Below are positions 1 to 10,757 of a stretch of DNA of 64,000 nucleotides, piece after piece. Below the pieces are notes generated by a model. It worked only from the letters and a program-made list of their open reading frames with translations. It ran no database searches and had not been told where the DNA came from. Both the position numbers and the translations under genes were made by a program. Position 1 is the stretch's first letter. The number at the start of each line of letters is the position of its first letter. Origin of the DNA: Pipra filicauda (lineage: Eukaryota > Chordata > Aves > Passeriformes > Pipridae); NCBI RefSeq assembly GCF_003945595.2, contig NW_024104300.1, positions 806,001-870,000 on the forward strand, written 5' to 3'.

Positions 1-44
1 TATCAAGGGGTTTATATAGCATATGTCCGTATGTTTTACATGGG

Positions 45-440
45 ATATGTCCTTTGTGAAGAGGGACTTGGGTGTACTGGTGGATGAAAAACTGAATATG
101 ACCCAGAAATGTGCACTTGCAGCCCAGAAGGCCAACCTCATCCTGAGCTGCATCAAAAACAATGTGGCCAGCAGGTCGAGGGAGGTGATTCTACCCCTCT
201 ACTCTGCTCTGGTGAGGCTCCAGCTGCATCCAGCTTTGGGGTCCCCAGCACAAGAAAGACATGGGCATATTAGAGTGGGTCCAGAGGAGAGTCATGAAGA
301 TGATTAGAGGGCTGGAGCACGTCTCCTATGAGTGAAGACTGAGAGAGATGGAGTTGTTCAGCCTGAAGCAGGCTCTGGGGGGGATGTCATTGCAGCCTTT
401 CAGCAGCTAAAGGGATCTTATAAAAAAGATGTAGAGCAAC
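45..440 (+). repeat. CR1 LINE fragment, 5' part (end of ORF2)
   Basis: The sequence matches the 3' end of the CR1 reverse-transcriptase ORF as I know it from birds. It encodes a [12 protein letters not shown] stretch, then [26 protein letters not shown], followed by the typical 'gaagactgagagagatggagttgttcagcctgaa' type of text in degenerate form. It is 5'-truncated near position 45-60, which is normal for CR1. An LTR inserted at 441 separates it from its 3' half at 649-928. Frameshifts and stops show it is dead. Confidence 0.9.
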
Positions 441-648
441 TGTAGGAGGCATGTCCAGAGGTGCAGGGGAAGCAACCAGGGCAGGGAAGCTCAGGGGACA
501 TGCACCGGAATCGATAACCTCATTGGTCACAAGGTCACATGGTTTTAAGGGATAAAAGGAGAGCTGGGTTTGAAATAAACACTCTCTGATCACCATCTCA
601 GCTGGGAGCAGACTCCATTTCTTTATTATATAGAGACCCAACGCAACA
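441..648 (+). mobile_element. Short solo LTR (208 bp), avian ERV, nested in CR1
   Basis: It begins TGTAGGAGGC and ends CGCAACA, so it has the TG...CA termini of a retroviral LTR. A perfect 6-bp target-site duplication AGCAAC flanks it at 435-440 and 649-654, and the CR1 resumes directly after. A TATA-like GGGATAAAAGG lies at about 549-559, and an AATAAAC polyadenylation-type signal follows within about 25 bp. That compact U3-R-U5 layout and the 6-bp duplication resemble alpharetrovirus-like (class II) LTRs. A second copy lies on the other strand at 14096-14301. No internal viral genes are present, so this is a solo LTR left by recombination. Confidence 0.9.
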
Positions 649-928
649 AGCAACTTTATACACAGGCCAGGGAAAAGGGAGAACAGTTTTAAACAAAAAC
701 AGCAGAGATTAAAATAGATATTAGGAAGAAATTGTTTTCTGTGAGGATGAGACACTGGAACAGGTTGTCAAGAGAAGCTGTGAGTGTCCCACCTCTGGAA
801 GTGTTCAAGACCAGGTTGGATGAGGACATTGAGCAACCTGCTCCAGTGGAAGGTGTCCCTGCCCATGGCAGGGGGTTGGAACCAGATGATGCTTCCAACT
901 CAAACCGTTCTACAATTCTATGGCTCTA
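649..928 (+). repeat. CR1 LINE fragment, 3' part (3' UTR and tail)
   Basis: This continues the CR1 interrupted at 440. It contains the conserved CR1 3' text: 'gatattaggaagaaatt', 'gaggatgagacactggaacaggtt' in degenerate form, 'gtgttcaagaccaggttgga', 'ggtgtccctgcccatggcag', and an ending in the ATTCTATG-type CR1 tail near 920-928. The end is placed by that tail. Confidence 0.9.
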
Positions 929-1509
929 TATTGGAAGTAAAAAGTGTGACTTCTGATACAGAAGAATTTCCAAGCCAGGTTTAACCTACAGAGCCCACAG
1001 TCAGAAAACCCAGTGTGAGTATTGTAGGTAAAAATACATCTTCTTCTAAAGGTTTCATTTCTGTTTATTGAACTTCAGAATTGTTACTAATCAGCACCAA
1101 GACAACCAAAGTTCAGTCCCAGTCTGTTCCAGGAACTGGTTCAGCCTACTGCCTACATCTTGGTCAACTATGGATTGTTCTCCTTAGAGCACCGCAAAAT
1201 TGAATCCTTCTTCCTTTCTCCCAGTGCATCTAACTGATACATTCACCTTCCAACTCTGATATTTGTCAGGTTTTGAAAGAAGGACTTGCTTTTGTCCACC
1301 CTGGGACCTAACTGCTGTCACTCTTTACCTGTACTCTCAGACAAGGAAAGGGTTCAACCTTCTATTTAGGAGTGAAAGATCTGTGTGCCCACAACTCTGA
1401 GAACTGGACTTCACCAAATGTAACTTTTTGAAAATTTTGGCATGTTTGGCACTGACCTTAGCAATAAATACTTTAGGCCTCCCCTTTTGGAAATGGACAT
1501 TTAGCCCTT

Positions 1510-1568
1510 TTGTTTGTTTGTTTGTGCTTGTTTGGGTTCTTTTTGTTTGTTTGTTTGTTTTTTTTCAT
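1510..1568. repeat. (GTTT)n simple repeat
   Basis: Two runs of GTTT units are separated by an imperfect GCTTGTTTGGG segment and end in poly-T. The translated frame through it is an artefact. Confidence 0.9.
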
Positions 1569-1882
1569 AAAAATCACTGCATAAGAGTGCCATGCTGCAG
1601 AATATTTTAGATATGAGTTTTAGGCAGCATGAATGTGAAATGCAGAGGAATTATAAATGCACATTCAGCTGTGACTAGGACTACGAACATCGAGAGAAGG
1701 CAGCACAACTTTGATTATAATGTTTTAATGTTTTCCCATGTGGATTTCAGGAAGCTTTCTAAACCCATATTTTTTTTTTTTTTTGCACATGTATGCTATT
1801 TTGTGCACAGCAGTTGTGGTTACATGATGCAGATTCTGTTTCTGAAGTAACAAAATGAAGTCTGGCCAAGGTTTTTTATTAT

Positions 1883-1914
1883 TACTCTGTCATATAAGTA
1901 CTCTGTCATATAAG
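1883..1914. repeat. 16-bp perfect tandem duplication
   Basis: TACTCTGTCATATAAG occurs twice back to back at 1883-1898 and 1899-1914 with no mismatch. This suggests a recent local slippage or duplication event. Confidence 0.9.
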
Positions 1915-2654
1915 ACCAATCTGGTCTTTACAAGATTCAGTTAAGAGTCTGCTCATTTATTTCCATTCTGATCAAATTATGTTTTCGGGGTCCTGATTAT
2001 CAAGATGTCTTCATTGCTTTGGTTAACCAGCATATAGATTCCTTCTACATACATGTGACTGCGTTATGGAGCTGCTAAAATGTCAGGAGAATGTTGTTTG
2101 TGTAAAACACAGGAATTACAACTTATTTTCAGTTATTCCACACACCGAACTAAGGACTGGTTGTAGAACCTGCATTTGTAACTTTTAAGGGTTTAGGTGT
2201 CACTTAAGGAAAGTACATTGGAAATATCTGAAAAGGCAGACTGAGAGTAATTTTCTATTTTTTCATTTGTAGATGAAAAAGCTACAAAACTCAAAATCTA
2301 AGAATATTTTGTACACCCAGGCTAAGATGTGCATTTATCTCTACATGGACCAGAAGCAAAGGAACAACAGGAATTAAAAAAATAGAGTAGAATAAAAGCA
2401 AAGGAAGAGGGTTTGGGGTTTGAATGTATTCTGTAAAAGTACATGAATGAAACTGGTTGTCCTCAGCTGTTCCAACATAACCGATGTCCATATGGTGAAA
2501 TAATGCATTGCAGATATCTCATGATTTCTTTGACTGACCCATCTCTGTATTTACACAAAAAACAATTTCCTATTCAAATGGAAGAACTGCTGTACCATTG
2601 CTTTTGCTGGTTAGGAACAATAACAAGCCTTGTCTCTTAGTTTCCCTCCGAGAG

Positions 2655-2682
2655 AAAAAAACAAACAAACAAACAAACAAAA
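2655..2682. repeat. (AAAC)n simple repeat
   Basis: Consecutive AAAC units follow an A-run. Confidence 0.9.
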
Positions 2683-3304
2683 CCCACCAAGCTTCGGAGG
2701 AAATTACAATTCTGTAATTTTCACATCAATGCAGCAGAACCCCCATCACAACTCTGTCTAGCTATGGTTTATAGGCTACTGTTACAAATTTTAAAGAAAA
2801 ACACAGAGAACACCTTCATTGGGAGCAGTCATTTAAGGTACAGTCAGGTTTTAAAGAAAATACTTACCCTAGGTAAATATTCATTTTTTCCTTCAGCTAT
2901 AAGAAAAAAGCTTTTATTTTCCAATTTTCAGATCTCAAGTGCTAGACGAATAGAAAACACTAGGAACAAATAGTTAATTCTCTTCTCATTGACAGCTGGG
3001 GTAATGCAGCTTTAATAACAGACAGGCTCTCCTTACCTGCAACGTAACTCCTACTTGTTACAGAAGTGTATAGATTAGGCCCCCAGTGGTGCAAATCACA
3101 ATGATTTTATTGGAGCTGCATCAATTTGCACTCATCAAGAGTCAAACTATTCTATTTTCTAAGCAGTAAAATTACAAGCCAGTGAAAACCACATTTGTTT
3201 TGCCATAAACCACACCAGGTGGTAAACCAAATTCTTCCCATGCTTGAGAAACTGAGAGCTGGAGCTAAACCCTATCAAATTGACTAATACTTTTATATCG
3301 TGAG

Positions 3305-4474
3305 TGTCATGGTTCGAGAGCCCCAAAATCCAATTCCCTAGTCTAAGCCCCCTCTCACATCTCAACGTGAGAAGGTTTTTTCCAGACAACCACACGAGGA
3401 TCAGACCTCTTCTCCCCTCCAAATAAAAGTCCAGGAGGAAGGAAGGAAAGATCCTTTTCACTCTCAGAGCAGCAGTTTCTAAGGCAGTAGGCATCTATCT
3501 GTTTCGCTCTTCTTCCCATGCAGTAGCTGGATCTCTACCAGTACTCACGAGGGATATCCAAGCCCTCGTGGCCCATCATCTTTAAGTGAGGGTCTTCCTC
3601 TTCCCTGGACTGCATAGCAGGGACAAAACTCGCTTCACCACGGTCATATCATGGGGTGTAAGACCCCCATGAAGGTCCCTTCCTCAGGGGATTCACCCCT
3701 GAGTCAGAACATCTTGGGCAGCTTTCAGTTGAAAGCCTTTGCCTCAAGAGTTCTACCAGAGCTCCTGTGCTCTGTCTTAGGCTGCTAGGCTTGGTAGCAG
3801 CAGTGAGGGGGGCCAAGGTCACCCCCTCTGCATTCCGTCTGGCTGTCCCAGTCCAGTTTCAGGACGCCTGAGCTTCTCAGCTCCTCTCTCTCCGGTGCTG
3901 CAGCACTCCAAGACTCCTCTTCTTAAATAGGAGTCCATCTCCTTCCTCCTAGGAGGGGTCTCAGAGGGGTTTGGAGTTTTATTTCAGTTCTTACCCCAAC
4001 TTCCTCTCCCTCTGCTGCTGGCTCTATCTCTCGGCTCTCTCAGACAACTTTGTGTCTTCTTTGCTCAGCTGCATGCTGTTTCTGCTACTTATCTTCTGCT
4101 GGCTCTTAGCCACAATCTCTGGATGCTGCCGCTGCTCTGTCTCTGCTCACTCACGGTGGAGAAAACTTTTTTAGCTTTCAGCTACAGGTACCTAGCCCAG
4201 CCTTATGCTGTTCCAGGTCCCTGCAGCCCCCCACTGCGGGCTGGGGGGGGGGGGCAGCCCCCAATGGGGCTGCTGCTGTTTCTCCTCGTGGCTCTTAAAA
4301 CATGGCTCCTTCTTCTACCAAACTACAACTCTCTTCTCTTCCGTTCTGAGTGTGATATGTTTATATTTCGCAGAAGCGCTCATTGGTTAAAACTTCAAAA
4401 CTTCAAGGGTCACCACCCCCTGGGGTTTTACCATTTGATAACTTCAGGGGGAAAAACTGTTTCCCCCCACCACA
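3305..4474 (-). mobile_element. Solo LTR of an avian endogenous retrovirus (about 1.17 kb)
   Basis: On the minus strand it begins TGTGGTGGGGGG and ends CGAACCATGACA, an ending typical of avian ERV LTRs. Flanks are GTGAG (3300-3304) and ATGAG (4475-4479), a 5-bp duplication with one mismatch. On the minus strand a CCAAT box (AACCAATGAG, near 4380) is followed by a TATA-like AATATAAAC (near 4360), supporting the orientation. An AATAAA on the same strand lies near 3976. No gag, pol or env coding is seen. It is longer than the other LTRs here; an unrecognised internal insertion is possible. Confidence 0.8.
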
Positions 4475-5732
4475 ATGAGATAATACGTTTTAAAATAACT
4501 TCCATGTCTTAGATGTTTTTCTGATTTTTTTTTTAGTATATTAATGACTCTATAAGGGAAATTAACATCTGTTTTCAGTAATATTCAATGCTTTTTTCCC
4601 CTGGTAGCTAATTGCCTCTTGGTGATGGTGTGCCAAATACATGCAGATTACTTTGTGAATTAAGACTGTGCCGAAATAACTCTTCACTTAAAATATTAGC
4701 TTTCTATGTTTTCTTTAAAATGTTTTGCTATCATACCATTTTTCTTATTTATTATAAGGTAGTAAAAATTAAATAGAGTATTGGTTTTATTGATGTATGA
4801 AGTTCAGTTTCTAATGTGATTATTAAGGAAGTGCTTTGTTGAAGATCTTGCATTATTTATCTGAAAGAATAATGAAATCATAATTAATGTACACTTGTAG
4901 TACCAGATTAGTTCCAAACTTAGAAATCTTCTTACTCCTCCCTGAAATACTGGGGCATTTCAGGATCAGTGAACTAAGTGACCAGCATTAGTGCATTAGT
5001 AAGTTACCCTCAATTAATGAAACTGGGCACAGATAAAATTTCAGGAAAAACAGTACCATGTTGCATGAAATATATCTGCAAACCTAACAGCCTTTCACTG
5101 ACCCCAAGATTTTCACAGTCTGAACATAAGTGACTTTACATGCCTACATGTTCCCACTTCTTAGAAGCTTCTGAAATCAAAGTATGAAACCTTTGCCAGA
5201 GAAGAGGAGTAGACTATTTAACCAGCAGTGATCCTCAGAGAACATTAGGGACAGTAATGAGCTTCTTTTCTCATTCAATCAATGTGCATTTAGTTCCATA
5301 CCTGATCTGAAGATCAGTTTTATCTTAAATTAATCTGGTTGCTCATGGTGATTGTAGCTAAGTCTTTTCTGAATGGATATAAAAAGGATGTCATAGAGTA
5401 AAGTTGCCTTTTAAGGAAATACTCAGATGCTGGCAAAGGGTGAAGATATCAGAATCACTTCTTATTTAGTTACTTTTCAGATTAGCTCTTCCTGTTTCCA
5501 CTCCATATGATTTACAGTGCTATAGGGTGGAAAAAGAGCTCAAGACTTTTTTCTATGAGCCCAAGAAACAGCATAGGATTGCAAAGTCTAAGAATCGTTT
5601 ACAGCTCAGTTTCATGGGCTGGAAAAGCCCATGCTGTAGTGTCTCAGAAGTGTCCTACATTCCACCCTTACTGTAGAAAAGATCACCACTTCTCATAGAG
5701 CAGCAATGAAATCACCAGAAATTACCCTATAT
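4475..5732. other. Intergenic, no supported gene
   Basis: AT-rich DNA without a convincing open reading frame, RNA gene or repeat that I recognise. Confidence 0.6.
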
Positions 5733-5972
5733 CCACATCTACATATATTTAAACACCTGCAGGAATGGTGACTCAACCACATCCCTGGACAGTCAGTTCC
5801 AATGCTTGACAACTTCTTCCATGAAGAAATATTTCTTAATATCCAATCTAAACCTCCCCTGGTGCAATTGGAGGCCATTTACTCTCATCCTAACTCAGCA
5901 AAGATTGCACCTGTCCCAAGACGTGAGCAGCCAGTTTCTCCAGGAGAGAGCTGTGGGAAATGCTGTCAAAGG
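5733..5972 (-). repeat. CR1 LINE fragment, first half of an interrupted copy
   Basis: The plus strand reads as the reverse complement of CR1. The 3' UTR text comes first ('ggaatggtgactcaaccac', 'atgaagaaatatttcttaat', 'ccaatctaaacctcccctgg', 'ggaggccatttactctcatcc'). RT-domain text follows from about 5915 ('gccagtttctccaggag', 'gctgtgggaaatgctgtcaa'). The roughly 1.2 kb normally between those two parts is missing. The copy stops mid-motif at 5972 (GTCAAAGG), where an LTR begins, and resumes at 10960. Confidence 0.85.
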
Positions 5973-6190
5973 TGTCCTGGTTCTGGCTAGGACAGGGAGA
6001 GATGTTATTCTATACCACCTCACGTCATTGTGAGGGGTTGGGGGAAAAGGATTTTCTCCCAGGGAGAAGCAGTTCCTACCAGTGTGGCAAGGGAAGCCAT
6101 CCAGTAATTATTTATTGCTGTGGACTTTCCAGGTGAATCCTTTCTTTTCTCATACCTTTTGTTATTATTATTGTGGCTGCTACTGTTTGT

Positions 6191-6290
6191 CCCGGGCTGC
6201 ATGGGCCCGGGGATGGCCCCGGGCTGCGTGGGCCCGATGGGGGGGCGGGCCCGCAGAGCTGCGTGGGCTTCCAGGTGGGGAAGCCAGACC
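6191..6290 (+). promoter_or_regulatory. GC-rich 5' end of the RTE element, probable internal promoter
   Basis: The first bases of the element contain two near-identical units of about 25 bp. Each begins CCCGGGCTGC(A/G)TGGGCCCG, at 6191 and about 6217, and GGGGCGGG follows. This CpG- and G-rich block stands out from the surrounding AT-rich DNA. Full-length LINEs carry internal promoters at the 5' end, so a promoter role is plausible, but nothing here proves transcription. Confidence 0.45.
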
Positions 6291-6711
6291 CCAGCGGGGG
6301 GAGGAGAGGGGAGGATTCGCTGGCGTGGCTTTGTGCACTCGTGGGAGGGGGGAGAAAGAGAAGAGTGGAGGCCTCGGAGCGCACAGAGGTTTGCTGGTCT
6401 GGTTTGGGGGGGGGTGGTGCCAGGCGGGCTGTGGGGGTCCTCGGACTGGAGGGTGGGCAGGTAAGCGGTGCGTGGTAAGATACGAGGTAACACAGTGGGG
6501 GGAGGATAAGGTCAGGGTGAATAATGGTTTCCTCTGGGGGTTGGGGATCTTGGCTGAGCTGGGGCCTGGAGAGGGTACTCGAGCCCTAGATGGGTACAGG
6601 GGCCAGAACAGTTTTGTTTGGTTGGTTGGTTTTGGCTCACCTGCGGCTACTGCCCAGGTTCAGTATGTTTTGGATATATTCGTTACATCCTGAAAGGGTG
6701 GTCAGGACAAA

Positions 6712-6750
6712 GGGTGTTTCCCTGGGTGTTTTCCTGGGTGTTTCCCTGGG
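6712..6750 (+). repeat. 12-bp tandem repeat (three units) in the RTE leader
   Basis: GGGTGTTTCCCT-like units occur three times in a row, the middle unit carrying one change, and end in GGG. It lies in the leader between the GC-rich start and the coding region. Confidence 0.85.
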
Positions 6751-7457
6751 ATTGAATATAGACAGGTGGCAGAAAAGTAGGAAGTGTAAGACTTGCCCTA
6801 ATCCTTTTAATAGTAGGAACGTAGCCTGTGTAGTCCTATGTGGTTGCGAGCTATGCTGGTGATGGTACATGCCTTCGGTAGGGTTGCCCATGCCAGACAG
6901 GTCAAAATCGTGGGGTCACATACAATACATCCTTGGGCAGGATGAGCTCGAAAGCCTTCTGGCAGTCATCCTAGGAGAAGGACAACTTTAATTCCAAACC
7001 CGGGCAGATGGAGCTCGCTTAGCCCTGTAAGGCCATCCATCTAAGAGACTGTCACTAATTAAACCTACGTCCTGAGGACCTTGCTGCCACCGTCCAAACT
7101 CGCTCAGCCCTGGCAGATGAACCTCAGGATTAAAGGGTGGGTTCAGTTCCACGCATACTGCATCTCACCTAAAAAATCCATTGCGCAGGCTTGAAGGCTT
7201 TACCCATGTGCAAAAAGCCCTGTAGCGACGGGCGAGGGTCGAAATGGCAGGTGAAAGATGCACTGGAAGCCACAGACCCAACCCTGCATGCAGGTGGTTC
7301 AGGATATTGGTCATTTGGGACTGACCGGAGATGACAGTCTCTTGGGGCAACACCCTGAATGTCCAAGCAGCCTTTTCAAGGACAGCGCTGCTTGCTCCAC
7401 TCGGAGAGGGGCCTAGAAAAGGTGGCCTAAACAAAGCTCATCTCCACCTTCACCCGG

Positions 7458-8321
7458 TTGGTTAACTGCAGGCCAACAGGCATCTTCTTCCAATGCGGTT
7501 GCACAAAGATCAAAAGACAATGGCATGCACCTGCCTCCAAAGGTGTACCTAAATTAACTCTAGCATGTTGGAACATCAGAACCATGCTCGATTCTGTGGA
7601 TAGCGGACATCCTGAGGGTCGTTCTGCCCTAATCGCCCATGAACTGGCTCATCTTAACATCGACATTGCTGCTCTCAGTGAAGTTACCTTCACGAGGAAG
7701 GCAGCCTTAGAGAACATGGTGCCGGTTACACACTCTTTTAGTCAGGTAAACCCAGAACCGAAAAGCATCTCTCAGGAGTTGGCTTCATGATCAAAAACTC
7801 TATTGTTCCTAAACTCGAAAATCTGCTGACAGGTCACTCTGACCGCATTATCTCCCTACGCCTTCTACTACACAACAACCAACACGTCGTCCTCTTTAGT
7901 ATATATGCCCCAACTCTCCAAGCTGACCCTGCTGAAAAAGATAAATTTTACACTGACCTGCGCCGCCTTACCCAAAAGGTTCCTGCAGATGATAAGATCA
8001 TTATCCTTGGTGATTTCAACACCAGAGTAGGTAAGAATTTTGAAGCCTGGAAAGGAATATTAGGCAAGCATGGTGTTGGAAACTGCAACAATAATGGTCA
8101 ACTTCTGCTAGAATTCTGTGCAGAGCAACAGGTCACCATCACTAATACTATCTTTCAGTAGAAAGATAGTCTGAAGACAACCTGGATGCACCCCAGATCT
8201 AAGCATTGGCACCTCATCGACTGTGTCTTGGTGTAACAGAGAGATGTCTGCGATGCCCACCCTACCCGCGTGATGCCCAGTGCAGAATGCCAAACAGACC
8301 ATCGGCTTGTGCGCTGTAAAC
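7458..8321 (+). pseudogene. RTE endonuclease domain (EEP type), broken
   Basis: The N-terminal domain nicks target DNA to prime reverse transcription. Visible motifs are WNIRT (near 7570), an ALSEV segment with the catalytic Glu, ILGDFNTRVG with GDFN encoded at 8009-8020, HWHLIDCVLV, and DHRLV (Asp-His at 8297-8302). The block between GDFN and HWHLID (LGKHGVGNCNNNGQLLLEF) is characteristic of RTE-type elements. A frameshift lies between about 7740 and 7787. In-frame stops occur at 8159-8161 and in the GTG-TAA near 8234. The reading frame opens with TTG at 7458, so the true start codon is not identified and may lie upstream. Confidence 0.85.
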
Positions 8322-8791
8322 TCAACTTCAATCTCAAATTCAAACCTAAAAGGGGCAATATCCCCAGGAGAAGACTCCAAGTTAACAATCTCCAATCAGC
8401 CACAGTAAGAGACAGATTCCAGGCAAACCTTCAAACTACGCTTGAAAACCATTCCACAGATTCTGCAGATTCTTCTCCTGAAACAACTTGGCACTATATT
8501 AAAAACAGCATCCTGCAATCCTCTGAAGAATCCTTAGGGTTCTCCCTCAAGAAGAACAAGGACTGGTTTGACAAAAACAATCAAGAAATCCAGGACTTGT
8601 TGAGGAAGAAGAGAACCACCCACCAAGCACACCTTGCACTGCCATCCTGTCACACAACAAAAACAGCCTTTCATCTTGCATGCAGCAAGCTCCAGCAGAA
8701 ACTCTGTGACATCCAGATCAAGTGGTGGACAGATCTAGCTAAAAAAACTCAATTATGTGCAGATACGGGTGATACTATGCAGATACTATGA
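8270..8791 (+). pseudogene. RTE linker between endonuclease and RT
   Basis: This frame continues the endonuclease frame downstream of the stops and overlaps its last motif, DHRLVRCKLNF. It then encodes a polar, Lys/Gln-rich region as found between endonuclease and RT in RTE proteins. It ends at a frameshift near 8757-8791, where the RT frame takes over. Confidence 0.75.
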
Positions 8792-9911
8792 GGCCCTGAA
8801 AACAGCATATGGGCCTACATACCAGGTCCAAAGCCCTCTACTCAGCGCAGAGGGTCAAACGCTTCTAACAGATGAAACCTCCATTCTGTATCCATGGTCT
8901 GAACACTTTCAGACTCTTTTCAGTACCAACCGTGTAGTCCAAGACTCAGCTATTCAGTTCATCACACAACAACCGGTAAAATATGAATTGGATACTGCCC
9001 CCACTTTAGGAGAAACCCTCAAGGCCATACAGCACGCGAAAATCGGCAAGGCAGCTGGGGTTGATGGAATTCCACCTGAAGTCTGGAAATATGGGGACCT
9101 TGCACTCCACACCAAATTTCACAAGTTTGTGGTGCGCTGTTGGGAACTAGGCAAACTACCATCAGACCTTCGTGATGCAGTCATCATCACTTTGTATAAG
9201 AAGAAAGGAATTAAATCAGACTGTTCAAATTACCGTGGTATTACTCTGCTCTCCATTGCTGGTAAAATCCTGGCAAGAATACTCTTGAACAGACTAATAC
9301 CCACTATAGCAGAAGGAATTCTACCTGAAAGTCAGTGTGATTTCAGAGCTAACAGGAGTACCACAGGCATGGTATTTGTTCTCAGACAACTGCAAGAGAA
9401 GTGTAGGGAACAGAACAAAGGACTCTATATAACCTTTGTCGACCTCACCAAGGCTTTCGATACTGTGAGCAGAAAAGGTCTGTGGCAGATTTTGGAACGT
9501 TTAGGATGTTCCCCCAAGTTCCTTAAAATGATCATCTTACTTTGTGAGGATCAGCGCAGCCAAGTCAGATATGGCAACACACTTTCTGAGCTCTTTTTAA
9601 TTAAGAATGGTGTGAAACAAAACTGCGTTCTCGCTCCTACCCTATTCACAATCTTTTTCAGCATGATGCTCCAAAGGGCCACTGCAGACTTCGAGGATCA
9701 GGACAGTACCTACATTCGATATCGTACTGATGGAAGCCTATTCAACCTAAGGCGACTGAAGGCCCACACCAAGACCTTAAACCATCTTGTCCGGGAGCTG
9801 CTCTATGCTGATGATGCCACCCTTGTGGCCCACACAGAAGCAGCTCTGCAGTGTTTAACATCCTGCTTTGCAGATGCTGCTGAGCTTTTTGGGCTGGAAG
9901 TCAGCTTATAG
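8757..9911 (+). pseudogene. RTE reverse-transcriptase domain, nearly intact
   Basis: It encodes a non-LTR reverse transcriptase. In order: GKAAGVDGIPPEVWKYG, LYKKKG...SNYRGITLLSIAGKILARIL, LPESQCDFRANRST, FVDLTKAFDTV (first catalytic Asp) and LLYADDATLVA (catalytic Asp pair at 9810-9815 within YADD). About 385 codons are open before a TAG at 9909. The catalytic residues are kept although the surrounding ORF is broken. The family's usual 'GFR.NRST' reads CDFRANRST here, and 'VRQGCVL' reads VKQNCVL, so some conserved glycines are lost. Confidence 0.9.
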
Positions 9912-10127
9912 AAGACAGAAGTTCTCCGTCAACCTGCACCTCAGGAAGTCTTCCATCATCCCCATATCACCATTGGCCAATCAGAGCTTAAATCAGTCTA
10001 GCAGTTTAATTACCTAGGTAGCCTCATCTCCTCACATGGTAAGATTGATGGGGAGATAGACAACAGGTTAGCAAAGGCATAGAGAGCTTTTGGAAAACTC
10101 CATAAAAGAGTATGGCATAATAAACAC

Positions 10128-10757
10128 TTGAAGAAAAGTACCAAGATCAGTGTTTACAGAGCCATAGTGCTGTCTACTCTCTTATATGGCTCCGAATCAT
10201 GGGTCATCTACCGCCACCACCTGCATCTCCTAGAACGCTTCCATCAACACTGTCTCCATACAATCCTAAACATCCACTGGTCAGATTATGTGACCAATAC
10301 ATCTGTTCTAGAACAAGCAGCAGTCACAAGCATTGAGGCCATGTTGCTGAGAACACAGCTGCACTGGGCAGGGCACGTCTCCAGGATGAAGGACCACCAC
10401 CCCTTTAAGATCTTGCTTTATGGTGAACTTGCCACTGGTTGCCGCAAGAGAGGAGCCCTGAAAAGGAGATACAAGGACTCCCTGAAACAACATCTCAGCC
10501 TTGGCCATATTGATCACCATAACTGGTCTACTCTGACCTCCAATCAGGAGACCTGGAGACACACCATCTATAACGCTGCTGTTTCCCTTGAGAACACATG
10601 CAGGATTGCTCTTGAGGAGAAAAGACAACACAGAAAGAATCGTGTTTTGCAGAATATACCATCTAAGAAGTCTTTTTGCTGTGCCTTTTACAACCGGACA
10701 TGCCTATCTCATATTGGCCTCATAAGCCACTACCGTGCTTGTAACAAATGTGGATAG
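10128..10757 (+). pseudogene. RTE C-terminal region with cysteine/histidine finger
   Basis: It is in the same frame as the RT but separated by stops at 9909 and 10080-10082 and one near 9999. It encodes the conserved SVYRAIVLSTLLYGSESW block, a LRTQLHWAGHVSRMKD block, and a C-terminal finger-like motif, CCAFYNRTCLSHIGLISH followed by YRAC. The equivalent codon in the nested copy at 11645-12301 is TGC (Cys), which would complete a C-x2-C...H-x3-C finger; here it is TAC (Tyr). Confidence 0.8.

Larger units (their letters stand above)
929..3304. other. Intergenic, no supported gene
   Basis: AT-rich unique-looking DNA. Open frames here are short and show no recognisable domain. It contains a (GTTT)n tract at 1510-1568, a poly-T at 1770-1784, a 16-bp tandem duplication at 1883-1914 and an (AAAC)n tract at 2655-2682. 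Confidence 0.7.

Noticed and set aside
3159..3494. 111-codon minus-strand frame
   Set aside because: It spans the border of the LTR at 3305, so it is a composite of LTR end and flanking DNA.
6082..6693. 203-codon plus-strand frame, with overlapping frames on both strands at 6020-6493
   Set aside because: It crosses the LTR/RTE junction at 6190 and lies in G-rich sequence where several frames are open at once. No domain is visible.
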